Assembly: GCF_006716565.1 (NCBI RefSeq)
Contig: NZ_VFPG01000001.1
Span: 6,014,001 to 6,078,000 of the forward strand
Source of the DNA: Nocardia bhagyanarayanae
Lineage (GTDB): Bacteria > Actinomycetota > Actinomycetes > Mycobacteriales > Mycobacteriaceae
Direction of reading: 5' to 3'
DNA: 64,000 nucleotides
Position 1 is the first letter of the stretch, and each line of letters starts with the position of its first letter. The notes under the pieces were generated by a model. The model worked only from the letters and a program-made list of their open reading frames with translations. It was not told where the DNA came from and did no database searches. Below, one piece after another: positions 57,327 through 64,000 of the stretch. The translations under genes were made by a program, and so were the position numbers.

Positions 57327-58772
57327 TCAGCCCGCGGACACCTCGCTGCGGTCACCGCTCCACAGCGTGTGGAACTTGCCCTCGGCGTCGATGCGTTCGT
57401 AGGTGTGCGCGCCGAAGAAGTCGCGCTGCCCCTGGGTGAGCGCGGCGGGCAGCCGCTCGGCGCGCAGCGCGTCGTAGTACGACAGCGAGGACGCGAAGGC
57501 CGGGACCGGGATGCCGAGCAGGGTCGCGGTGGACACCACCCGCCGCCAGCTGTCGATGGCGGTTTCGATCGCCTCGCGGAAGTACGGGGCGAGGATGAGG
57601 CTCGGCAGGTCGGGATCCTGGTCGTAGGCCTCCTTGATCCGGTTCAGGAACCGGGCCCGGATGATGCAGCCGCCGCGCCAGATCGTCGCCAGATCGCCGG
57701 GACGCAGGCTCCAGTTGTATTCGGCGCTGCCCGCGGCGATCTGATCGAAGCCCTGCGCGTAGGCGACGACCTTCGAGGCGTAGAGCGCCTGACGGATGTC
57801 CTCGGTGAACTGCTCGACATCCGTGGGCTTTTCGGCCAGCGTGCCGGAAGCGAGACCGACCGCGGCCTTGCGCTGCGCACGCGAGCCCGACAGCGCCCTG
57901 GCGAAAACCGCCTCGGCGATTCCGGTCACCGGCACACCGAGATCGAGCGCGGACTTGACCGTCCAGCGGCCGGTGCCCTTCTGCTCGGCGGCGTCCACGA
58001 TCACGTCGACGAGCGCCTTGCCGGTCTTGGCGTCCACCTGGTTCAGCACCTCGGCGGTGATCTCCACCAGATAGCTCTCCAGATCACCGGAGTTCCACTG
58101 GGTGAACACGTCCGCGATCTGCTTGGCGTCGAAGCCGAGCGCGTCGCGGAACAGGTGGTAGGCCTCGCCGATGAGCTGCATGTCGGCGTACTCGATGCCG
58201 TTGTGCACCATCTTGACGAAGTGCCCCGAACCGTCGGGGCCGATGTGGGTGCAGCACGGGGTGCCGCCGACCTGCGCGGCGATCGACTCCAGCAGCGGGC
58301 CGAGCGACTCGTAGGACTCCTTCGGGCCGCCCGGCATGATCGCCGGACCGTTGAGCGCGCCCTCCTCGCCGCCGGAGATGCCCGCGCCGACGAAGTTCAG
58401 ACCGCGCTCGCGCATGGCGGCTTCGCGGCGAATGGTGTCGGTGTAGAGCGCGTTACCACCGTCGATGATGATGTCGCCCGGTTCCATGACCGCGGCGAGT
58501 TCCTCGATGACCGCGTCGGTCGCGTCGCCCGCCTTGACCATGATCAGCACCCGGCGCGGCTTCTCCAGCGCGGCGACGAACTCCTCGATGGTCTCGGTGC
58601 GCACGAAATCGCCGTCGCCACCGTGCTCGGCGAGCAGCGCGTCGGTCTTGGCGACGGAACGGTTGTGCAGCGCGACCGTGTAACCGTTCCTGGCGAAGTT
58701 GCGGGCGATGTTGCTGCCCATGACAGCCAGGCCGGTAACACCGATGTGTGCACGCGCTTCAGAGGTCGGCAT
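57327..58772 (-). CDS. gnd: 6-phosphogluconate dehydrogenase, decarboxylating
   Basis: The protein has 481 aa, the usual length of the long dimeric form. NADP fold GVTGLAVMGSNIARNFARNGY with NRS; ILMVKAGDATDAVIEEL; DGGNALYTDTIRREA; FVGAGISGGEEGALNGPAIMPGG (substrate Ser and Gly); VKMVHNGIEYADMQLIGEAY (catalytic Lys and Asn); and the C-terminal FSSxLxYYDxLR-type helix (ASSLSYYDALRAERLP). It converts 6-phosphogluconate to ribulose 5-phosphate with NADPH in the pentose phosphate pathway. The start is 3 bases from the permease stop, so it is the last gene of an SDR-permease-gnd unit. Confidence 0.97.
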   Translation of the reverse strand: MPTSEARAHIGVTGLAVMGSNIARNFARNGYTVALHNRSVAKTDALLAEHGGDGDFVRTETIEEFVAALEKPRRVLIMVKAGDATDAVIEELAAVMEPGDIIIDGGNALYTDTIRREAAMRERGLNFVGAGISGGEEGALNGPAIMPGGPKESYESLGPLLESIAAQVGGTPCCTHIGPDGSGHFVKMVHNGIEYADMQLIGEAYHLFRDALGFDAKQIADVFTQWNSGDLESYLVEITAEVLNQVDAKTGKALVDVIVDAAEQKGTGRWTVKSALDLGVPVTGIAEAVFARALSGSRAQRKAAVGLASGTLAEKPTDVEQFTEDIRQALYASKVVAYAQGFDQIAAGSAEYNWSLRPGDLATIWRGGCIIRARFLNRIKEAYDQDPDLPSLILAPYFREAIETAIDSWRRVVSTATLLGIPVPAFASSLSYYDALRAERLPAALTQGQRDFFGAHTYERIDAEGKFHTLWSGDRSEVSAG

Positions 58773-58775
58773 CGA

Positions 58776-60176
58776 TCAGCTCTCTTCGTTCGTCAGGTCC
58801 GGTGGGGTGTGCGAAAACTGGTTCCGCGGCGGCCTCGTCGGCTCCTTCGAACCACGGGGCCACCCTGCGTGCCAAGCTACTGGATGGTCGCTCGACGAAC
58901 GCGACCGGACGGCGTTGACCGCACCGAGCAGCAGACCGAGCCCGAGCAGAATTCCGCCGCGCAACCACACCTCCGCGCCGATGCGGGTGAACAGGAACAG
59001 ACACGACGCGAGGCCGAGCCAGGGCAGCACCAACGGCACCTGGAAGTGCTCGGTTTCCACCGGCTCGCGGCGCAGGATCAGCACGGCGGCATTGACCGCG
59101 GTGAAGACGACGAGCAGCAACAGCACCAGCGTCTCGGCCAACGAGCCGACCTCACCGGTCAGTGCGAGAGCCAGCGACACGGCGGTGGTGGCGAGAATGG
59201 CGACCCACGGCGTGCGGCGGCCGGGCAGCACTCTGGCCAGCGCGGCGGGCAGCAGAGCGTCGCGTCCCATGCCGTAAGCCAGTCGCGAGGCCATGATGCC
59301 GGTAAGGAGGGCGCCATTGGCCACCGCGACGAGCGCGATCACCGCGAAAAGGCGCTCCGGCACGCCGCCCGCCACCCGGACCACCTCCAGCAGCGGTCCG
59401 CTGGATTCGGCGAGTACCTCGGTGGGCACGACGGCCGCCGCGACCGCACCGAGCAGCACGTATACCGCGCCCGCGGTGAGCAGCGCGCCGAACAGCGCCC
59501 GGGGATAGGCGCGGCGCGGATCGCGCACCTCCTCGGCCAGATTCACCGAGGTCTCGAAGCCGACGAACGAGTAGTACGCGAGAACCGCGCCCGCCAGCAC
59601 CGCACCGACCGCCCCGCGCTCGGCCGTCCCCACCTGGGTGAGCCTGCTCGGGTCGCCGTCGCCCCGCAGCAACACCCACAGGCCGAGACCGATGACGAGC
59701 AGCAGGCCGCCGAGTTCGATCGCGGTGGCGACCACGTTCGCGCCGAGCGACTCCTTGATACCGCGCAGATTCAGCGCGGCGAGGGTGGACAGGAAGACCA
59801 CCACCACGGCGACGGTCGGCAGCGTCACCAGCGCGGCGAGGTAGTCCGAGGCGAACCCCCTGGCCAACGCGCCGACGGAAACGACGCCCGCGGCCAGCAT
59901 GCAGAATCCGACGAAGGTGCCCGCCGCCGGACCGAGCGCACGAGTCACGTAGTGCGCCGAGCCGCCCGCCCTCGGATACTTCGTGGCGAGCTCGGCGTAG
60001 GAGCCCGCGGTGAGGCAGGCCAGCACCAGGGCGGTGAGCAGCGGCAGCCAGAGCGCGCCGCCCGACGCCCCGGCGATCTCGCCGACCAACACGTACACCC
60101 CCGCGCCGAGCACGTCGCCCAGGATGAAGAAGTACAGCAGAGGCGTGCGAACGACCCGGTTCAGCTCGACGGCCAT
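58776..60176 (-). CDS. APC family amino acid permease
   Basis: The protein has 466 aa with about 12 membrane helices. The amino acid/polyamine/organocation pattern opens VVRTPLLYFFILGDVLGAGVYVLVGEIAG, then YAELATKYPRAGGSAHYVTRALG, FVGFETSVNLAEEVRDPRRAYPRAL and RLAYGMGRDALLPAALARVLPGRRTPW. The substrate is unknown. The last 40 residues are a hydrophilic tail. Close spacing to the SDR (7 bases upstream) and gnd (3 bases downstream) makes co-transcription likely, though the functions do not obviously connect. Confidence 0.93.
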   Translation of the reverse strand: MAVELNRVVRTPLLYFFILGDVLGAGVYVLVGEIAGASGGALWLPLLTALVLACLTAGSYAELATKYPRAGGSAHYVTRALGPAAGTFVGFCMLAAGVVSVGALARGFASDYLAALVTLPTVAVVVVFLSTLAALNLRGIKESLGANVVATAIELGGLLLVIGLGLWVLLRGDGDPSRLTQVGTAERGAVGAVLAGAVLAYYSFVGFETSVNLAEEVRDPRRAYPRALFGALLTAGAVYVLLGAVAAAVVPTEVLAESSGPLLEVVRVAGGVPERLFAVIALVAVANGALLTGIMASRLAYGMGRDALLPAALARVLPGRRTPWVAILATTAVSLALALTGEVGSLAETLVLLLLVVFTAVNAAVLILRREPVETEHFQVPLVLPWLGLASCLFLFTRIGAEVWLRGGILLGLGLLLGAVNAVRSRSSSDHPVAWHAGWPRGSKEPTRPPRNQFSHTPPDLTNEES

Positions 60177-60183
60177 GGGCGGC

Positions 60184-60981
60184 TCAGTGCCGGTGCGGCA
60201 GCGGAGCGGCCGAGGCGACGCGGTTGGCCGCGGCCTTCACCGAATCGGGGAGCACGTGATTGATCGTCGTCAGCACCTTGGTGCCCAGCGAGGCGGCCGC
60301 AACCTTCTGGTCGCCGCGCAACAGCGCCTCGACGCCCTGGCGCGCCACGTCGGCGGGATCGTCCTTCGGGCCCTTGCCGACCACCGTCTCCAGCATCTTG
60401 GCCCTGCGGAAGAAGTCGGTGTCGGTCGGACCCGGCATCAGCGCGGTGACCGTGACACCGGTGCCGCGCGTCTCTTCGCGCAGCGCCTCGGCGAAGGACT
60501 GCACGAACGACTTCGACGCGTTGTACACCGCCTGCTTCGCGCCCGGCATGGTCGCCGCGATCGACGACGTGAACAACAGTTTGCCGGTGTCGCGCCGCAC
60601 CATGTCGCCGAGCACGAGCTTGGCGAGGTGCACCGTCGAGCGCACGTTGAGGGCGATGATGTCGAGTTCGTCGTCGAGGTCGGTCGCCACGAAGTCGCCG
60701 CCGCGGCCGACGCCCGCGTTGAACGCGACGGCGTCGAGCGGCCGCTCGTCCATGGTCGCCGCCGAGTAGAGCCGCTCCACGCCTTCGGGCGTCCGCAGAT
60801 CCACCTGAACCGCGCGGACCTCCACACCGGGACGGCGCACCTGGTCGGCGGCGGTCTCGATGGCCTTGTCCTCCGCGGCCACCACCACGTCGTAATCGTG
60901 TTCCACGAACTGCTTCGCTAGTTCCAGCCCGATTCCGCTGGAAGCTCCGGTGACAAGGGCGAGTGGGCGTGTCTGGTTCAT
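60184..60981 (-). CDS. Short-chain dehydrogenase (DltE/YqjQ-like)
   Basis: The protein has 265 aa. PLALVTGASSGIGLELAKQF (NADP fold), VAFNAGVGRGGDF, LLFTSSIAATMPGAKQAVYNASKSFVQSFAEAL with catalytic Ser, Tyr and Lys, and ALMPGPTDTDFFRRA. The C-terminal GTKVLTTINHVLP is common in this SDR group of unknown substrate. It is the first gene of the unit leading to the permease and gnd. Confidence 0.93.
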   Translation of the reverse strand: MNQTRPLALVTGASSGIGLELAKQFVEHDYDVVVAAEDKAIETAADQVRRPGVEVRAVQVDLRTPEGVERLYSAATMDERPLDAVAFNAGVGRGGDFVATDLDDELDIIALNVRSTVHLAKLVLGDMVRRDTGKLLFTSSIAATMPGAKQAVYNASKSFVQSFAEALREETRGTGVTVTALMPGPTDTDFFRRAKMLETVVGKGPKDDPADVARQGVEALLRGDQKVAAASLGTKVLTTINHVLPDSVKAAANRVASAAPLPHRH

Positions 60982-61025
60982 ACCGCCCGCCTACCCACGC
61001 CGAGCGAGTTGTATCCGGCGCGGCC

Positions 61026-61451
61026 CTATCGTCCGTCGAGCCAGACCAGACAGAAGGTGTGCCCGACCGGATCGGCGTAGACGCGGAACCGGTCGCCGTC
61101 GTTGGCCTGCAACGGGCGCGCGCCGAGCGCCACCGCCTTGGGCTCGGCGACGTCGATGTCGTCGACCAGGATGTCGAGGTGGAACTGCTGGGAGGCTTCG
61201 GGATCCGGGAAGCGCGGCGGCTTGTAGCGCGGTGCGGTCTGGAACGCCAGGCGCCTGCCGTCGGGGTCGACGACGACCACCCAGGTCTCGTCCTCGTCGT
61301 CCTCGTCGATGATCACCCCGCCGAGCAGCGCGGCGTAGAACTTCGCGAGCTCGCGTGGCTCCGGGCAGTCCAGCACCACGCTGCGCAGCCGTCCGACCGC
61401 GCTGTCCGTCGCCGTCTCGCCCTCGGCCGCCACCGTGCTGTCCGATGTCAT
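61026..61451 (-). CDS. VOC (glyoxalase/bleomycin-resistance) superfamily protein
   Basis: The protein has 141 aa. VOC modules: LRSVVLDCPEPRELAKFYAALLGG at the start, WVVVVDPDGRRLAFQTAPRYKPP, then QQFHLDILVDDIDVAEPKAVALGARPL and FRVYADPVGHTFCLVW. This matches the Glyoxalase_6 group. Metal residues are not certain and the substrate is unknown. Single gene. Confidence 0.88.
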   Translation of the reverse strand: MTSDSTVAAEGETATDSAVGRLRSVVLDCPEPRELAKFYAALLGGVIIDEDDEDETWVVVVDPDGRRLAFQTAPRYKPPRFPDPEASQQFHLDILVDDIDVAEPKAVALGARPLQANDGDRFRVYADPVGHTFCLVWLDGR

Positions 61452-61572
61452 GAGCGCCTCCTTCGCCGGTTAGGGGACGCTCCTCACCTACCCGCCGCGC
61501 GCACCGGGCAAACCGATGCGAGCGCGCGAGCGGGGCTCAGGTGAATCGAATCGACTTCGCGGGCTTGCGATT

Positions 61573-61989
61573 TCAGGCGATCACCAGGTCGACGTCGATG
61601 TTGCCTCGGGTGGCGTTGGAGTACGGGCAGACCTGGTGCGCCGCGTCGACCAGCGAGCGCGCCACGCCGGAGTCGAGGCCGGGCAGGTCGACGGTGAGGG
61701 TGACGGCCAGGCCGAAACCGTCTCCGTTCGGGCCGATGCCCACCGCGCCGGTCACCGAGGAGTCCGCGATCTTCACCTTCTCGCGGCGGGCGACCAACTG
61801 CAGCGCGCTGTGGAAGCACGCGGCGTATCCCGCGGCGAACAGCTGCTCCGGGTTGGTGCCCGCGCCACCCGCGCCGCCGAGCTCCTTCGGCACGCTCAGT
61901 TCGAGGTCGAGCGCCTGGTCGGAAGAGCGGACCTGTCCGCCGCGTCCGGCGCCGGTCGCGGTGGCCTGTGCGGTGTAGAGGGTGTTCAT
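61573..61989 (-). CDS. ohr: Organic hydroperoxide resistance protein Ohr
   Basis: The protein has 138 aa, standard for Ohr. [22 protein letters not shown] at the start, [23 protein letters not shown] with the peroxidatic Cys, and [22 protein letters not shown] with the resolving Cys; the Arg and Glu of the active site are in RGGQVR and NPEQLF. It is a thiol peroxidase that reduces organic and lipid hydroperoxides using lipoylated partners. It is probably repressed by the OhrR encoded at 54958-55458. Confidence 0.96.
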   Translation of the reverse strand: MNTLYTAQATATGAGRGGQVRSSDQALDLELSVPKELGGAGGAGTNPEQLFAAGYAACFHSALQLVARREKVKIADSSVTGAVGIGPNGDGFGLAVTLTVDLPGLDSGVARSLVDAAHQVCPYSNATRGNIDVDLVIA

Positions 61990-62043
61990 GGGGTGCCTTT
62001 CTGGAAGAACCTGCGGTGCCCCATGAACAGTAGCGAGCAACTA

Positions 62044-62057
62044 AGTTGCACACAACT
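62044..62057. promoter_or_regulatory. Inverted repeat AGTTG-CACA-CAACT upstream of ohr
   Basis: A perfect 5-bp dyad inside an AT-rich stretch 55 bases before the ohr start, with an additional TTAG/CTAA extension. It is the natural place for an OhrR operator. The ohrR upstream region has only a related TTGCAC string. Confidence 0.5.
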
Positions 62058-62130
62058 AATGTCGATGTGAAAAGGGTCGCACACCGCGGGCGGAGTCGGT
62101 TCCGTTCGCGGCGTGCGACCCGTCTGGCGG

Positions 62131-62418
62131 CTAAATCACCGCGTTCATGATCGTTCCCGCGCTGGTGGCGACGACGCCTCCCGTCATCGCGCTCGCCACC
62201 ATCTTCGGCGACTGCAAACCGCCGCCGTTCCACTTCTCCCAGGCGAAACGGCCACCGCCGTAGGTGATGGCGGTGATCCCCGACAGCTGGACGAGCCAGG
62301 TGAAGTACCGACCCATTTGCATGAGCTTGTCCGCCATCGGCGGCGCTTCCGGGGTCGGATTACTGACCTGCGCGAGAACTGTGTCGTGTAGCGCGCAGAG
62401 GATCGTGCTCACTGTCAT
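62131..62418 (-). CDS. Small two-helix membrane protein
   Basis: The protein has 95 aa. An N-terminal TVSTILCALHDTVLAQVSNPTPEAPP is followed by two hydrophobic segments, about 38-58 (YFTWLVQLSGITAITYGGGRF) and 70-92 (MVASAMTGGVVATSAGTIMNAVI). The P-x-P-x-x-P-P-x-x-x-D-K motif before the first helix resembles small TrbC/VirB2-like membrane proteins of actinobacterial accessory regions, but no transfer genes are nearby. Function unknown. Confidence 0.6.
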   Translation of the reverse strand: MTVSTILCALHDTVLAQVSNPTPEAPPMADKLMQMGRYFTWLVQLSGITAITYGGGRFAWEKWNGGGLQSPKMVASAMTGGVVATSAGTIMNAVI

Positions 62419-62699
62419 GCTCCTTCGCGGATGCTGAGGTGATGCTCGGGATTCGTCTTCACGAGGGCGCGTTACTCCGAAAAACTCGTCGACCCGTTCA
62501 ATTCAACCTCAGCAAGATCATGTGATGTGGCAGACACACCGAAATCGGCATGACCTGACTCACAGCTGTTCACCCGTGCCACACAAGCCCCGCGGTTCTA
62601 AAATTCGAAGGGTGCAGGGGGATGGAAGAAAGGGCACGGGCGCGACGCGGCGCCGTCCCTGTTTCGACGCCGACCTCACATCTGTTTCGGGGAGGGTAC

Positions 62700-62846
62700 A
62701 TGGCTTTTCTGCTTCCACTGCTGTTGCTGATGCTCGTTGTGACCGCGTCCGTCGTCATTGCCGCCTACGGCACGGTGTTCGCCACCTACTGGTTCGAAAT
62801 GCGGCACCATCACACCGACCCGCCGGATCTGTCGGCCACGCGCTGA
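62700..62846 (+). CDS. Single-helix small membrane protein
   Basis: The protein has 48 aa. ATG 62700 has an excellent GGGGAGGG site. One hydrophobic helix (residues 2-26, FLLPLLLLMLVVTASVVIAAYG) is followed by FATYWFEMRHHHTDPP. The strong ribosome site and clean helix support it as a real gene. It lies 85 bases before another small membrane protein gene on the same strand. Confidence 0.6.
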   Translation: MAFLLPLLLLMLVVTASVVIAAYGTVFATYWFEMRHHHTDPPDLSATR

Positions 62847-62930
62847 CCGTCCGAGTTTGAGCCCTGACGGTCCGGCAACTCCGGTCACGGGTGTCGCGGA
62901 CGCCCGTGACCGCGAGCGGAGGTGAGCCGG

Positions 62931-63284
62931 ATGGTGAACGATGTCGAGAAGCGCTGGTCCGATCCGGAAGGACTGCGCCAGGCCATCCGCTACGACCTCG
63001 CGATCGTCGGCATTACCGCACTCGTCGCCCTCGTTGCCACGGTCTGGGCCGCAGGGCGGGACGAGTGCCTGTCCGGTCCGCTGCTGTGCGATGCCGCCTC
63101 GGGCATCGCGGTGCTGCTCGTCCCCGCCCTCGTGTTGGTGGCGGGTGGAATCGGCGCGTTCGTGATCACCTATCTGCGCTGGCGGCAGGGGCGGGTCTGG
63201 CCGATCTGGCAGGGCGCGGGCTGGTTCCTGTTCATGCTGATGCTGGTCTACGTCTCGATCGGCGGGAGCGCGCTCGCGAGGTGA
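62931..63284 (+). CDS. Three-helix membrane protein
   Basis: The protein has 117 aa. ATG 62931 is 8 bases after GGAGG; GTG 62922 would overlap that site. A charged N-terminus (NDVEKRWSDPEGLRQAIRYD) and three helices at about 24-43, 57-78 and 93-112. A C-x8-C pair lies in the loop DECLSGPLLCD outside the membrane. No family recognised. It may form a unit with the 48-residue protein upstream. Confidence 0.65.
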   Translation: MVNDVEKRWSDPEGLRQAIRYDLAIVGITALVALVATVWAAGRDECLSGPLLCDAASGIAVLLVPALVLVAGGIGAFVITYLRWRQGRVWPIWQGAGWFLFMLMLVYVSIGGSALAR

Positions 63285-63296
63285 GACGCGGGGAGT

Positions 63297-64000
63297 TCAA
63301 CGGTTGTAGTCCCAGTAGTGCAGCCATTTCACCGTGGCGAACAGCAGCAACGTCAGCGCGTAGAGGACGACGACTATGGCGGCGCCGAGCGCGCTGACCC
63401 GCCACCCCGCACCGTCGACCGGGTCGAGCCAGCGCCGGAAACACGCCGCGACCGCGGGTGACAGGATCCAGCTCATCAGCGCGACGCTCACGATCTGGCT
63501 CAACCACATCGCCAGCCAGGGCGGCGCCCCGTTCTCGTCGAGCACCGGCCCGAGGAACCGGGACAGCGTCATCACCGTCGGATACAGCACGAGCAGCACC
63601 AGCATCGCGATCTTCCAGGTGGGCGTCACCCGGGTCCGGCCGTCGACGGTGCGCAGCGTGGAGCCGAACGGCGTGGTGTGCGCGACGGCCGAGAAATCCT
63701 CGGTCAGTCCGGCGCGCAAGGCCGGCAGGGCCGCGGCTCGTTGCTCCGAGCGCATCCAGTCCGCCAAATGGTGCGCGGTGCGGAATCGAAGCACCGAGAA
63801 CCACCGGCCGGTGTCGCCCCGGCAGAACAGCGCGACACCCTCGAATCCGGGAAAGGTGGCGCTCAAAGCCACCAAATTGGCTTCCGCCGCTACAAATTCG
63901 GCGACCTTGCCATTCGCCACACTGTGGTTGAACACCGCGATGCCCGGCGGCGGCAGCTCCCCCTCGACGATGATCAGGTCCGAGCTCTTGCGATGAAATC
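63297..64000 (-). CDS. Membrane protein with antibiotic-biosynthesis-monooxygenase-like domain, N-terminus outside window
   Basis: Reading leftward, the open frame continues through the right edge (...DLIIVEGELPPPGIAVFNHSVANG...), so the GTG at 63935 is probably internal and the true start lies beyond the window. The visible 234 residues have an ABM-like ferredoxin fold (VANGKVAEFVAAEANLVALSATFPGFEGVALF, WFSVLRFRTAHHLADWMRSEQRAAALP), then three membrane helices (WKIAMLVLLVLYPTVMTL, WLSQIVSVALMSWIL, ALGAAIVVVLYALTLLLFATV). ABM-membrane fusions of this kind are common hypothetical proteins. Function unknown. Confidence 0.75.
   Translation of the reverse strand, partial: FHRKSSDLIIVEGELPPPGIAVFNHSVANGKVAEFVAAEANLVALSATFPGFEGVALFCRGDTGRWFSVLRFRTAHHLADWMRSEQRAAALPALRAGLTEDFSAVAHTTPFGSTLRTVDGRTRVTPTWKIAMLVLLVLYPTVMTLSRFLGPVLDENGAPPWLAMWLSQIVSVALMSWILSPAVAACFRRWLDPVDGAGWRVSALGAAIVVVLYALTLLLFATVKWLHYWDYNR

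Noticed and set aside
1..64000. tRNA, rRNA, insertion sequences, integrases and CRISPR arrays.
   Set aside because: I saw no cloverleaf, rRNA, transposase, integrase or spaced-repeat signature, although small RNA genes could be missed by eye.

Overview
The window is high-GC actinobacterial DNA. Dense ATGA, GTGA and TGATG gene overlaps, GTG and TTG starts, many TetR, GntR and LuxR regulators, and a CysNC fusion point to a mycolic-acid actinomycete, most likely Nocardia or a close Rhodococcus relative. The genus is inferred from gene content and style; no rRNA or tRNA gene was seen.

Layout. 1-8.6 kb: a truncated secreted esterase, a Pro/Thr-rich wall-spanning protein with a coupled partner, a DUF1254/DUF1214 lipoprotein, an unknown gene divergent from a TetR regulator, a YjbR/MmcQ protein with a decayed second copy 1.6 kb away, an LppU-repeat membrane protein, and a secreted tyrosine-phosphatase-like protein. 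8.7-17.4 kb: a catabolic-looking cluster with an SDR/rifampin-phosphotransferase-like fusion, a FAD dehydrogenase, an HsaA-like flavin monooxygenase, an HsaD-like C-C hydrolase and a large ATP-binding LuxR regulator. 17.5-20.9 kb: leuA behind a leucine-rich leader peptide with two competing hairpins, then a divergent GntR plus ABC ATPase pair. 21-25.5 kb: SRPBCC pair, TetR, HAD hydrolase, thioesterase, and a Baeyer-Villiger monooxygenase interrupted by an apparent frameshift.

25.7-34.6 kb looks like a signalling or defence island: a small membrane protein, an XRE-TPR regulator, a TIR-domain protein and a membrane protein that share an amyloid-like Q-N-G motif, a stand-alone LuxR HTH, and a TerY-P type triad (vWA, PP2C, kinase). 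The kinase is fused through a membrane segment to a seven-bladed YVTN propeller, and the unit ends in a secreted serine hydrolase. This is the most novel part of the window.

34.5-38 kb: an acyltransferase-3/SGNH pair, a lipoprotein and a DUF2199 protein. 38.2-45.9 kb: a coherent sulfation module. cysD, cysNC and cysQ make PAPS and remove PAP, and the divergent operon holds a sulfotransferase, an SDR and a DUF1214 protein. An IclR regulator lies between them, and KstR-type operator sequences precede both the IclR gene and cysD. 46-47.8 kb: a FadE5-like acyl-CoA dehydrogenase. 48-54.7 kb: a tightly coupled operon of GntR/UTRA regulator, 2[4Fe-4S] ferredoxin, NosL-tailed substrate-binding lipoprotein, ABC permease, ABC ATPase and an AprA/fumarate-reductase-like flavoprotein with C-terminal HEAT repeats, probably for uptake and redox use of an unidentified (perhaps sulfur) compound. 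55-64 kb: OhrR, a decayed acyl-CoA dehydrogenase, SDR genes, an amino-acid permease and gnd, a VOC protein, Ohr, small membrane proteins, and an ABM-like membrane protein cut by the right edge.
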